Source: Nipponacmea schrenckii
Taxonomy: Eukaryota; Mollusca; Gastropoda; Lottiidae
NCBI GenBank assembly: GCA_030562195.1
Contig: CM060203.1
Span: 1,130,208-1,194,207, forward strand
Length of the DNA: 64,000 nt
Reading direction: 5' to 3'
Below the pieces are notes generated by a model. The model was not told the DNA's origin, ran no database searches, and saw only the letters and a list, made by a program, of their open reading frames with translations. This document shows positions 52,701 to 59,181 of this stretch, piece after piece (position 1 is the stretch's first letter; each line of letters starts with the position of its first letter). The translations under genes and the position numbers were made by a program.

Positions 52701-55700
52701 ATGAAGATGGACTATTCTTAATAGACATCTTTGATGGTCATATCAAAACCGATGCTAACCTGTCGGTCGCAAAAAACGATTACACCCTTGTAATAACTGC
52801 AAAAGATAAAGGCATCCCAACCCGATCAGGGACACTAACAGTTAACATCAAGATCATACCGCAACTGTCTTCAGCACCCAGTAGTCAGACAATGCAAATT
52901 TATGAAGATATAAATATTGGAGTATCGGTTGGTTCGGTTTCTCCGACTCATACTGTTACATCAGCTGTAAAATATCAAATCATCAGTGGCAACTATAAAA
53001 ACAGTTTAAATATAAATCCGTCAACTGGACAGATTACGACAGCCAAAAAGCTGGATCGTGAAGAATATGGAAACTATATTTTAACTGTTCATGTGGCTGA
53101 TTCTGGTTCTGTTGATTATACACACATAATCATAGTGGAGGTTCTAGATATTAACGATAATGACCCTGTTATAACAACTAGTGATACTAATATTAACGTA
53201 GTAGAAAATACACCTGCTGGACATATGGTTGCAAGGTTTACTGTAAATGATCTGGATGATGGTGATAATGGAATGGTTGATCTGAAAATACCCACTCAAC
53301 CCTTAGCTGCAGGAACGTATTTCGAAACCGATGGTAATTTATTGAAGATAAAACAAACTTTAGATTATGAATCAATAAAATCCATAACTTTCCAGATTCT
53401 GGCCGTGGACCGCGGTAACCGAAAGCGTACCGCTAGTATAGAAGTAAATGTGAATGTCATTGATGTTGATGATGATGTTGTATATTTGGATATTCGTGAA
53501 GCTCCTTCGGTGTATATATCTCGTGAAACATCCTTTTATGCAGCTGATGGTGAAGTTGTGACGACTGTTACATCGGCAGAGTACAAAATGGATCCCAACA
53601 CTGGTCCGTTTTCGTTTAAATCATTAAACAGAGAGGGTATATTTGCTGTAGCAGAAGATGGTGTGGTGACCGTGCAGAAGAGGGGAATGTTAGACCCAAA
53701 TACGAAGTACTTTGTATGGATTGTTGTCACAGCCGAAAATAGTGGTGATAAGAAAAGTATTCTTGGCTTACTTCGAATTGACACGTTTCATCCAAATGAA
53801 CACGTAGTTTCCCTGGAATCTTCATCAGATGTCAACCTTTTAGAAGCCAACAGGCAAGTTCCATTGCATTATCTTTTTGAAGATGTATCAATCTTCCGTC
53901 GAGTCAGTTACAGAGCTAGTGGTGGTGGGGAAACAATCCCCCCCCTCCTCTCGCAATCTCAGACGCACCATGATGACACCTCATTAGAGATGACACATTT
54001 TAAATTTAGCCAGTGTTGTATCACAATGGTAGTGGAAAAAAAACTTTTTCTTTTAGAATTGAACTTAAACAGAAGCTTGGGTTTTGTTTCCTAATGATCA
54101 ACCAAAGATTTGGAAAATTCAACAACAGGGAGGTCCATCAAGAAGAAAGTTATTGACGTCAAGGTACGTTTGAGTACATAGTTAATATTTCAGAGAACAT
54201 ATTTGCATATTTGGTGGGGAGTGGACAATTAGTTAGAAATTCTCACGTTTAGATTAATTGAGCAAAACTCAATATTTCTTTTCGTATTATCTCGACACTT
54301 TTGTGTTCACTTGTTATTGGTAGTTTTCATTGTACTTGTTTGCTATTTTACTATTGGGGAAATTGTCTTAATAATTTATAGTTTGCTTTGTAAGATTTTC
54401 GAACTTCGAATAGAGGAAGAGCTTATATTGTTTATAGTTTAGTGTGCTAAGTATTGTAAAGTATGAATAGGGCAACCTATGATGATCAAAGTAGGGCTGA
54501 ATAACCAAGTTTAGCAAAATACTTTCTAAATTTCGTTCATCTTTATTGATTTGAAAACGAGTTTAAATTTAGATAGCAGAGGTCATAACTCAATATATAT
54601 CTGTATTTTTCCTTTTGGTGTTCATTTTCAAAATAAACATTCATTTTCAGTTCGAAAACACTCATTTATGTTGTTGAGGGTCAACCTGCAGATGATAACA
54701 CCTTTGTTGATACTACCAAGACATTTAAGGATGTTAACGCGCTACTAAAGGTGAGTATAATAATACTTTATTTGGTATAATTGTGAGGAAGAGAGAATTT
54801 GCTGTATAAATTTTACATCAGTGAAAAGTTTAAAATCACATACGTATCATACTTTGCCCAGTAGTAGCCTTAGCCACCACATGGGTGAAATTAGGTGTAA
54901 ATCATTGTACAGCATTTACTAGTTATTCGAGCTCACTAGTACATGTATAAGTATTTGATTGGTTACCATTGATTATGATAAGTTCTAACCCAATCGAATC
55001 AACGTTCGTCTGAACTCAATTTAATAATTTCATTGCTCCACAACTTGATTTGTGAGTGTGTATCTTTAGTTTATTATTTAAAGTGGTATGAAGACATATC
55101 AATCGTTACACGATGTATACCCAACAATCCACATAACGATTCAATAATATGATTAATACTATATTCCAATAGTCAACCAATGAATATCCCTACATAAATA
55201 CTCACATTACCCACCTTATTGTTTAGTTCACACCACTGATTTTAAAGTATACAATTAATAATAATAATAATAATAAACTCTTTATTGATTTTGTATGTCA
55301 GATTATTCGAGCTAATCCTGATCAAGAAACACCAAAAAGCACGCTGTTGTCAAACAACTATCAAATAACAGCGGCCAATGCTTATACTGAAGATGTTAAA
55401 GAACCAGAGGACAGTTTTATACACTCCAAGTATGGAATACTAACGATTGTTGTCGTATGTTTACTGCTTCTGTACATCATTATCGTCATTGTTGTGGTCG
55501 TTATTTGGAGGTGAGTACCTTACATGATATAATTATTCTCAAGTATGAGGCTTCTGAATATGCCGTTAGACTGTACAGTGTTGATTGTTTTTAAGATATG
55601 TCAATAACATGTAGTGATATTGACTCTCTGGTAAAAACACTTGAACGCAAGCTGGTGGTGTTGGGCTTTTATTCGGATAGGGTGAGGTGAGAACACTCTC

Positions 55701-57244
55701 AGACTCTTAACGGGAGACTCATGTCCGTGGTTCTCTTCGAATTTAGGAACTCAATCTCGACATTTGTCCCCGATTTATTAAACCTGCCCGCCTTTTTTTA
55801 CCTCCTCAGAATTGGGACAGGATTATATGCTAACACCAGGTTAAAGATATCATTTACTTTTTTTTTACTCACGTACCATGTAAAACATATTATCCAAACT
55901 ACGAAACTGTATTAACTGACTATTTTTTAAGGTACAAGAACTCAGAGAAATCAAAATCTGCAATACCAGGTAAGTGCTTAATTAATTTTGCACAATGTAC
56001 AATATGTTTACTTCTGGGAACTTACCTTCTACCTTAAACGTCCGCGAAAACATTCAAATAACTAACTACATTACATTCTCATATATAGTAAAGAATAAAT
56101 ATGCACTTAAAACACAGAAAATTATCCAGTATCAAACTCATAACGAAAGGTTTAGTTGGCATTCAGATGTTTCACACATTCCCTTGAATCTAACATGGTT
56201 GCTCATATATACAGAGAAGTATGCGTTCAGATTATATTAAGTACATCTCGGGTAAATTGAGTTACCTTTTTGTAATAAACCTTCAAGTTTATAAAGTGTG
56301 TATTCCATACAACTTGTATGTCAATGAATGGTTAGGTTAGGTTAATTTTTGTCCAGCTTTCCGCTTTTTTTTCCAGGAAGTAAAAGTGTGTCACCACCAA
56401 AACCAAGCACACCATTAGGTGTATCAACATCTGAAATAGAATTATTATCTATAACACTGGAACTTATTGACACAAACAGTTCTGAGAATAGTACTGATAC
56501 TGACTCTGCTAAAAATAAATCTTATATTTCCAAGCCAAACGGTGATGAAACAAATAATAACGGCAAAGAGTTTTATAATTTAACTAATGATAAAGGTAAG
56601 AAGAACTCGATTACGATATAGAAAATAACAAGATATATAGATATACTATTTCTAACATTAGTAACTCATCGGTTCTAATGCTCATAAAGGCAGCCTAATT
56701 AAAAAAATATAACAAGACAAACAATATGAACCCAACAAAATCACTAAAGCTGTGAACAGCATTTGATACTTATCCCCATAGCCCAGTGCTCACATAAATG
56801 CTGTGATGCATTCCCAATGCAGTGTTTAGACGCATGTATCGCAGTAGTGAACGCCCATGGAGGACACACCCGATATTGACAGGATTTCATTAAATTGTGA
56901 CTTACAGCTTTTGATCATAGATATTGTCGTCGCATTTCCGGTGGAACCTATTCCTTGACAACCATGAGCTGTATGCTATAACAATGACAAGAGAATCGAA
57001 TACAATTGTTATTTCAAACCTATTGTTCAAATGTTCAGTTAAGTTTTTATTTTGATGAGTTTAGAAAGTAAATAAGTAACTACAAAAGAATGAGGAGAAC
57101 ACACCAGGAGAAAGCAGAATTAACAAGATCCGCCTACAATGATAAAATATTATCGAGCAAGCGTATTAATTCTGAAGATGTATTATTTTTTCAGTGAAAC
57201 AGAATCGAAATTCCTTGGAATTGAAGAACCGGTTTTATATGTAA
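28677..57244 (+). CDS. large transmembrane cadherin, ~17 EC repeats, 18 exons (gene-level entry)
   Basis: Joined exons: 28677-28773, 29578-29819, 38735-38945, 39476-39663, 39783-39909, 40162-40389, 40901-41047, 43751-43905, 44150-44264, 44505-44732, 44993-47404, 52263-53924, 54073-54163, 54651-54750, 55302-55510, 55932-55969, 56377-56595, 57195-57244. The sum is 6,519 nt, or 2,172 codons plus stop, with matching phase at every junction. Product: signal peptide; about 17 EC repeats with calcium-binding motifs (LDVNDNAPF, NDVNDNYP, LDINDNSP, LDVNDNDPKF, INDINDNSPTF, LDINDNDP), of which some are degenerate (VDENNVSPTF, NPVNEFDP, VIDVDDDV); a membrane-proximal region; one helix (YGILTIVVVCLLLLYIIIVI); a Ser/Asn-rich tail of about 100 residues. 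Cadherins mediate calcium-dependent cell-cell adhesion. There are no EGF or LamG domains and no catenin-binding motif that I recognise, so it is protocadherin/Dachsous-like in outline rather than classical. Least certain: the exon 12 donor and the exon 13 acceptor. Confidence 0.88.
28931..29298 (-). mobile_element. tRNA-derived SINE in cadherin intron 1, with target-site duplication
   Basis: On the minus strand the element starts GTGGTGACTCAGAGGGTTAG (tRNA-like, A-box region), followed by a B-box-like GTTTCAATCCC, a body with a central block AGATCCCTCGACAGTTGG, and a 3' tail of TTTCAT/TTTCGT units. It is flanked on both sides by TATTCTTAGGTG (28,919-28,930 and 29,299-29,310), a perfect 12-bp target-site duplication. 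A truncated relative is at 33,722-33,835. Confidence 0.88.
29578..29819 (+). CDS. cadherin exon 2, start of EC1
   Basis: Acceptor ATCCAG and donor CTT|GTAAGT. Encodes GHGKFLCTKYAAVVTVPENK through NADFIYKYL. VTVPENKPIDTVLF is the usual EC strand A. Phase 1 in, phase 0 out. The following intron (29,820-38,734) is 8.9 kb and full of transposon remains. Confidence 0.85.
30214..30317. repeat. inverted repeat, ~31-bp arms
   Basis: CTTTCGTTCGTATTTTATTA (from 30,214) recurs inverted at 30,287-30,317 (TAATAAAATACGAACGAAGG), with a further imperfect match towards the loop. It could be a short foldback element or the ends of a small non-autonomous transposon. Confidence 0.7.
30322..30400. repeat. short dispersed repeat, copy 1
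   Basis: GACATAGAAAGAATAGACTG plus TTGACGCCATCTTAGAAATT. An inverted relative is at about 38,455-38,545 (AAGATGGCGTCAAATTTTCC and CAGTCTATTCTTTCTATGTC). The two copies sit near the two ends of cadherin intron 2. Confidence 0.7.
31104..32360 (-). mobile_element. degenerate pogo-like (DDE_1) transposase with C-terminal zinc finger
   Basis: Minus strand, several frames. Near 32,170-32,280: PPMFIFPRVRM, LMRGSPPQSVGYASPSGWTD, SHLFVKWLEH. After a shift (31,875-32,130): the catalytic block SIIIMDEHHSHKT and LPPDTTHKLQPLERTF, typical of the pogo/Jerky DDE_1 superfamily; the usual QPLD is LQPLE here. At the C-terminus (31,104-31,250) a Cys/His-rich finger reads CGEPFANSKSRETWLQCSQC, then QKWAHEAC and FFLCPNCES, ending in a stop at 31,104. 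The N-terminal DNA-binding part is missing. Frameshifts make it inactive. GGGTGGGGCAAAACGCACCC at about 30,755 may belong to its terminal repeat; this is only inference. Confidence 0.85.
32505..32655. repeat. GC-rich repeat-like patch
   Basis: A GC-rich segment (CCTGGGGGAGGACCTCCCG, TACAGCGGGATCGCGCC, CGTAGTCGGGC) in an AT-rich intron. It resembles fragments dispersed in many invertebrate genomes, but only one copy is in this window, so the call is tentative. Confidence 0.35.
33017..34868 (-). mobile_element. degenerate P-element/THAP9-like transposase, exon-structured
   Basis: Minus strand, four recognisable parts in the correct order. (a) 34,866 to about 34,670: second half of a THAP DNA-binding domain (FPRRDKSPERHRLWIREC, VCSVHFSGKQIDRTGQIVRL, GAVPNLVTLP). 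(b) 34,400-34,305: exon between GTTGCAG and GTATGT, 32 codons. (c) 34,101-33,898: exon starting EHSYTSSDSPGKLKR, a post-THAP coiled-coil region, internally frameshifted to VEQLEELNLMAELRLQLEAF. (d) 33,570-33,017: C-terminal region with ENAVVYIAGRVVRK, LLCTSCQASL and, after a shift, GGLLMPSRSC and SAEKHLRRL, as in P-type transposases. The first zinc-ligand exon and most of the catalytic core are not found. Inactive remnant inside cadherin intron 2. Confidence 0.8.
33722..33835 (-). mobile_element. truncated SINE fragment
   Basis: TTCAACTGTCTAGGGATCTT and CAGACCCTCCGACCTG match the central and following parts of the complete SINE at 28,931-29,298, with an internal gap. No tRNA-like head and no target duplication are visible. 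Confidence 0.65.
34900..36010. other. cadherin intron 2, mostly unassigned
   Basis: No gene. About 35,340-35,660 carries CCGGAAG/ACTTCCGG strings and AATCGG motifs like those of the R1 and R2 families, probably a decayed relative. Earlier, 34,510-34,600 has several TTAGGG-like strings. Confidence 0.4.
36011..37140 (+). repeat. dispersed repeat R2, copy 2, with two tandem head elements
   Basis: Two tandem copies of the 50-bp head (ACGTATTTCGACTTTGGCG...) are followed by TTGCAGTGCGTTCATCGAAA and a body of about 1 kb. The body includes TGACCTTGACC and GTGACCTTGTGACC strings, CGATTGCGCAATC, and a 3' half closely matching 23,150-23,570. No coding frame. Confidence 0.85.
37913..38320. repeat. ~51-bp minisatellite, interrupted, about six copies
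   Basis: Units begin TTTTTAAGTAATTGTTGG and end TGAGTGTTACGAGGCCTC. Two copies at about 37,913-38,010 are separated by about 110 bp of other sequence from four more at about 38,124-38,310. A minus-strand open frame through it (repeated KIKRGLVT) is a by-product of the repeat. Confidence 0.9.
38455..38545. repeat. short dispersed repeat, copy 2 (inverted relative to 30.3 kb)
   Basis: Contains AAGATGGCGTCAAATTTTCC and CAGTCTATTCTTTCTATGTC, the reverse complement of the block at about 30,322-30,400, with an extra insertion in the middle. Confidence 0.7.
38735..38945 (+). CDS. cadherin exon 3, end of EC1 and start of EC2
   Basis: Acceptor TTGTAG, donor CCCA|GTAAGT. Encodes MDIEVSTGTEREI, LDVNDNAPFIKEL (calcium linker) and SLYEDMPVGEKV. 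Phase 0 in, phase 1 out. The phase and the EC register both fit exon 2 across the 8.9-kb intron. Confidence 0.88.
39476..39663 (+). CDS. cadherin exon 4, EC2
   Basis: Acceptor CCTTAG, donor CCG|GTATGT. Encodes GRLDYETTTSYTLTILAADS and ININDVNDNYP. Phase 1 in, phase 0 out. Confidence 0.88.
39783..39909 (+). CDS. cadherin exon 5, first half of EC3
   Basis: Acceptor ATCGCAG, donor G|GTTTGC. Encodes VVSLREDLGVGIVIDGITC and DVDSGTNGGVTYSLS, the usual EC front half (DxDSGxNG). Phase 0 in, phase 1 out. Confidence 0.85.
40162..40389 (+). CDS. cadherin exon 6, second half of EC3
   Basis: Acceptor TTTTCAG, donor G|GTAGGT. Encodes TTGDISLKSQVDYE, YEVKVEAADSS and the linker NDVDDNIPTW. Phase 1 on both sides. 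Confidence 0.88.
40901..41047 (+). CDS. cadherin exon 7, first half of EC4
   Basis: Acceptor TATTCCAG, donor G|GTAAGA. Encodes DVSELSHPGSIVLTLSANDG and YPDWFQIDLYT. Phase 1 on both sides. Confidence 0.85.
41222..43268. repeat. 38-bp satellite in cadherin intron 7, about 54 copies
   Basis: Unit ACAATGATACACAACATGAA plus TACAAACATGGAACACAC, period 38 bp. Variants include GACACACAAC, CATAGATAC, CAGAGGAAC and GAAACAAAC. The unit has no stop codon on the minus strand in any frame, so very long minus-strand open frames (up to about 490 codons of VCIHVVYHC-type repeats) arise without being genes. Confidence 0.97.
43751..43905 (+). CDS. cadherin exon 8, second half of EC4
   Basis: Acceptor TTATAG, donor GAG|GTATCT. 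Encodes WVTMNVIAYSDKSIGYNQVT and IVDENNVSPTFEE, a degenerate calcium linker. Phase 1 in, phase 0 out. Confidence 0.82.
44150..44264 (+). CDS. cadherin exon 9, first half of EC5
   Basis: Acceptor TTATAG, donor AACT|GTGAGA. Encodes VFYQGNVTENDVVGTYI and DPEYGINGEVRYFLN. Phase 0 in, phase 1 out. Confidence 0.83.
44505..44732 (+). CDS. cadherin exon 10, second half of EC5 and start of EC6
   Basis: Acceptor AATTTCAG, donor G|GTATAT. Encodes FQVDLTSGEVSLKASLDYE, LKIEARDLGKPSQSG, the degenerate linker NPVNEFDP and IDISEDTWP. Phase 1 on both sides. Confidence 0.87.
44993..47404 (+). CDS. cadherin exon 11, 2.4 kb, EC6 to EC13
   Basis: Acceptor ATTTTAG, donor CCCA|GTAAGT; 804 codons in one exon. Contains eight EC units ending LDINDNSP, AEVQFNFTQLP (motif lost), EDSNDNSPKF, QNFNDFSPQI, LDVNDNDPKF, LPKYKPPKF (lost), RNINDNRPIF and NDINDNSPTF. 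The mix of intact and lost calcium linkers implies some flexible or calcium-free joints. The last 1.27 kb (from about 46,131) is repeated 4,712 bp downstream. Phase 1 on both sides. Confidence 0.92.
47528..48614 (-). repeat. dispersed repeat R1, array 2 copy A (reversed)
   Basis: Starts CTAGAATTGCTTACAATTAT right after an A-run in cadherin intron 11, and ends in a poly-A run at about 48,600-48,615. Reverse orientation to the copies at 24-26 kb; same landmarks (AAAATGGCGGCCGATATGG, CCGGAAG strings, GGTCACACCTTCCGTA). Confidence 0.93.
48616..49711 (-). repeat. dispersed repeat R1, array 2 copy B (reversed)
   Basis: Starts 1,087 bp after copy A and is nearly identical to it, including the poly-A end at about 49,694. 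It is followed by two reversed copies of the 50-bp head. Confidence 0.93.
49712..49813 (-). repeat. two tandem copies of the 50-bp head element (reversed)
   Basis: AATAATCCGAACGATTACAA through TCGAAATACGTAA occurs twice in succession. This is the reverse complement of the head found at 23,948 and 36,011. Read on the minus strand the head precedes an R1 body, as it does at 23.9 kb. Confidence 0.92.
49823..50823 (-). repeat. dispersed repeat R1, array 2 copy C (reversed, truncated)
   Basis: Same start as copies A and B. It breaks off at about 50,823, just after TTTGATAATTGAAAT, and lacks the last roughly 120 bp present in the others. The break is where the duplicated exon 11 sequence begins. 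Confidence 0.9.
50825..52116 (+). pseudogene. second copy of the 3' part of cadherin exon 11 (partial)
   Basis: 50,883-52,116 matches 46,171-47,404 base for base in length (offset 4,712), with about 20 differences, some 98.4% identity by eye. I count 14 amino-acid changes and 5 silent ones. The donor CCCA|GTAAGT and about 110 bp of following intron are also copied. Its 5' side is ragged: about 40 bp before 50,883 carry a 1-base and a 2-base loss relative to exon 11, with an in-frame TGA just before the first ATG. No phase-compatible acceptor is evident, so exon 11 most likely splices directly to exon 12. It may be a real partial duplication or a second haplotype placed in tandem by assembly. 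Confidence 0.85.
52263..53924 (+). CDS. cadherin exon 12, EC14 to EC17
   Basis: Acceptor ATTTACAG after either exon 11 copy. Encodes NANDLDTGTNGEIKYTL, VTDVNDLNPTF, IPQLSSAPSS (lost motif), LDINDNDPVI, VIDVDDDVVYLDI, and a membrane-proximal region to RRVSYRASG. The donor is placed at G|GTGGGG (53,925), which gives the phase that reopens the frame in exon 13; the alternative three bases upstream (53,921) is equally in phase. An open frame that runs on to 54,094 is intron. Confidence 0.85.
54073..54163 (+). CDS. cadherin exon 13, membrane-proximal
   Basis: Acceptor TTAAACAG, donor AAG|GTACGT. Encodes AWVLFPNDQPKIWKIQQQGG and RRKLLTS. Phase 1 in, phase 2 out. The only acceptor position that avoids in-frame stops upstream while keeping the downstream phase. 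Confidence 0.65.
54651..54750 (+). CDS. cadherin exon 14, membrane-proximal
   Basis: Acceptor ATTTTCAG, donor AAG|GTGAGT. Encodes SKTLIYVVEGQPADDNTF and TFKDVNALLK. Phase 2 in, phase 0 out. Confidence 0.8.
55302..55510 (+). CDS. cadherin exon 15, transmembrane segment
   Basis: Acceptor TATGTCAG, donor AG|GTGAGT. Encodes IIRANPDQETPKSTLLSNN, EPEDSFIHSKYG, and the helix GILTIVVVCLLLLYIIIVIV ending in IWR. A short (AAT)n run at 55,257-55,276 lies just before the acceptor. Phase 0 in, phase 2 out. Confidence 0.85.
55932..55969 (+). CDS. cadherin micro-exon 16, start of cytoplasmic tail
   Basis: 38 nt between TTTTTAAG and G|GTAAGT. Encodes RYKNSEKSKSAIP, a basic juxtamembrane stretch. Phase 2 in, phase 1 out, as required by its neighbours. 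Confidence 0.75.
56377..56595 (+). CDS. cadherin exon 17, cytoplasmic tail
   Basis: Acceptor TTTTTCCAG, donor G|GTAAGA. Encodes a Ser/Pro then Ser/Asn/Asp-rich tail (SKSVSPPKPSTPLGVS, SSENSTDTDSAKNKSY, KEFYNLTNDK). Possible phosphorylation sites, but no catenin- or WIRS-type motif that I recognise. Phase 1 on both sides. Confidence 0.8.
57195..57244 (+). CDS. cadherin exon 18, C-terminus
   Basis: Acceptor TTTTTCAG, then VKQNRNSLELKNRFYM and TAA at 57,242-57,244. The phase matches exon 17. A clear AATAAA was not found in the first few hundred bases after the stop. Confidence 0.75.
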
Positions 57245-57464
57245 AAGACCTGAGGCAAGAATTCCGAAGCTGAACCTTCATTGAATGTACTCTGTGATGC
57301 AACAGAAGAAGCACATTACATATAGCTTTAAATAGATCTTCTCCAATTATTCAAACAATCGCTATTTCCTGTGATATATTATAGTTATCAAGAAATTACT
57401 TTACAGTGATACCTGTAATACTCACAAAACTAAGTAATTGAAAAACACTTTAATTTATTATGCG

Positions 57465-57740
57465 TTTTTATACACCCACATAATAATGTGGTCGTATATT
57501 GTCGTCACTATTGTCCGTCCGTCGAAAATCAGCGAAATCGAAAAATATTTAGTATAGTTCTTGCCCTTGTTCTTGAAATGCTCTTAAACACCCTACAACG
57601 TGTAATTCTTGACGGATTTTGATGAAACTTGGTGTGAGTAATTTTTTATCACGGATAAATCTTAATATTGTGTATCAGTTTTTGCAATGGTTTATTAAAA
57701 CGCGTTTAATTTTTGGCTCGTAAACTTTCCAGAAGGCGCA
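57465..57740. repeat. repeat-like block with CCACATAATAATGTGG hairpin
   Basis: CACCCACATAATAATGTGGTCGTATATTGTCGTCACTATTGTCCGTCCGTCG (split: CCACAT-AATA-ATGTGG hairpin, TATTGTCGTCAC, TTGTCCGTCCGTCG). Sequences of this style are widely dispersed in invertebrate genomes; only one copy lies in this window, so the call rests on general familiarity. Confidence 0.4.
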
Positions 57741-57897
57741 ATTCTTTACCAGTTTTGACGAAATTCGCTGAAATTGTTTGATATCACCCAAGGATGAACC
57801 CTATTGAAAATCAAAAATATCAAATTATATTTAATATGAGTTATTACCCTTGTTCTATAAAGTGTGTTCGATTTTGTCTCGTAAAAAGGCACAATAA

Positions 57898-57948
57898 TAC
57901 AGACCCTAATCAATAATATAGACCTACCATAATTGAACAATAAAAATC
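57898..57948 (-). repeat. isolated fragment of the 10.8-12.6 kb minisatellite, inverted
   Basis: CAGACCCTAATCAATAATAT plus AGACCTACC is the reverse complement of two units of the GGTAGGTCTATATTATTG...TTAGGGTCTG array found 46 kb away. Confidence 0.8.
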
Positions 57949-57978
57949 AACCAAACATTACCAAGGGTTAAAAAAACA

Positions 57979-59080
57979 ACATATATAGATATACTACTTC
58001 TAGGTTTATTACATACTACTATGTTTCGAAAAACAAGATATATAGATATACTACTTCTTACTTTATTACATACTACGTTTCAAAACACAAGATATATAGA
58101 TATACTACTTCTAGGTTTATTACATACTACGTTTCAAAACACAAGATATATAGATATACTACTTCTTACTTTATTACATACTACTATGTTTCGAAAAACA
58201 AGATATATAGATATACTACTTCTAGGTTTATACATACTTCTATGTTTCGAAAAACAAGATATATAGATATACTACTTCTAGGTTTATTACATACTACGTT
58301 TCTAAACACAAGATATATAGATATACTACTTCTAAGTTTATTACATACTGCTATGTTTCGAAACACAAGATATATAGATATACTACTTCTAAGTTTATTA
58401 CATACTATGTTTCAAAACACAAGATATATAGACATACTACTTCTAGGTTTATTACATACTACGTTTCTAACAACAAGATATATAGATATACTTCTTCTAG
58501 GTTTATACATACTGCTATGTTTCGAAAAACAAGATATATAGATATACTACTTCTAGGTTTATTACATACTATGTTTCGAAACACAAGATATATAGACATA
58601 CTACTTCTAGGTTTATTACATACTACGTTTCTAAACACAAGATATATAGATATACTACTTCTAGGTTTATTACATACTGCTATGCTTCGAAACACAAGAT
58701 ATATAGATATACTACTTCTAGGTTTATTACATACTATGTTTCAAAACACAAGATATATAGACATACTACTTCTAGGTTTATTACATACTATGTTTCGAAA
58801 CACAAGATATATAGATATACTACTTCTAAGTTTATTACATACTATGTTTCAAAACACAAGATATATAGATATACTACTTCTAGGTTTATTACATACTACG
58901 TTTCTAACAACAAGATATATAGATATACTACTTCTAGGTTTATACATACTGCTATGTTTCGAATCACAAGATATATAGATATACTACTTCTAGGTTTATT
59001 ACATACTGCTATGTTTCGAAACACAAGATATATAGATATACTACTTCTAGGTTTATTACATACTACTATGTTCCGAAACA
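57979..59080. repeat. ~54-bp minisatellite, about 20 copies
   Basis: Unit core ACAAGATATATAGATATACT, then ACTTCTAGGTTTATTACATA, then a variable CTACTATGTTTCGAAA or CTACGTTTCAAAAC segment. Period 51, 54 or 57 bp. Because these are multiples of three, open frames run through several units on both strands; they break where one base is missing (TTTATACATAC). These are by-products, not genes. Confidence 0.96.
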
Positions 59081-59123
59081 CATACAGGTAACGTTATAAC
59101 GCTTGCCAACGTTACCTGTATGT
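59080..59123. repeat. perfect hairpin, 16-bp stem, at the array end
   Basis: ACATACAGGTAACGTT (59,080-59,095), loop ATAACGCTTGCC, then AACGTTACCTGTATGT (59,108-59,123). The sequence after it (59,124-59,181) is an inverted, diverged unit of the minisatellite (AATAAACCTAGAAGTA, ATATATCCTGTG), so the whole forms a larger inverted structure. Confidence 0.92.
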
Positions 59124-59181
59124 ATTACGAAATGTGGTTTGTAATAAACCTAGAAGTAATATAACTATATATCCTGTGTTT

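Noticed and set aside
53925..54094. Continuation of the cadherin exon 12 open frame to 54,094.
   Set aside because: The translation loses domain character after the RASGGG stretch, and a donor plus a phase-compatible acceptor at 54,072 restores a frame that leads to the transmembrane exon.
58021..59081. Open frames with repeated RYIDILLLGLLHT (plus) and ISIYLVFRN (minus).
   Set aside because: Direct by-products of the 51/54/57-bp minisatellite; they stop wherever one base is lost.
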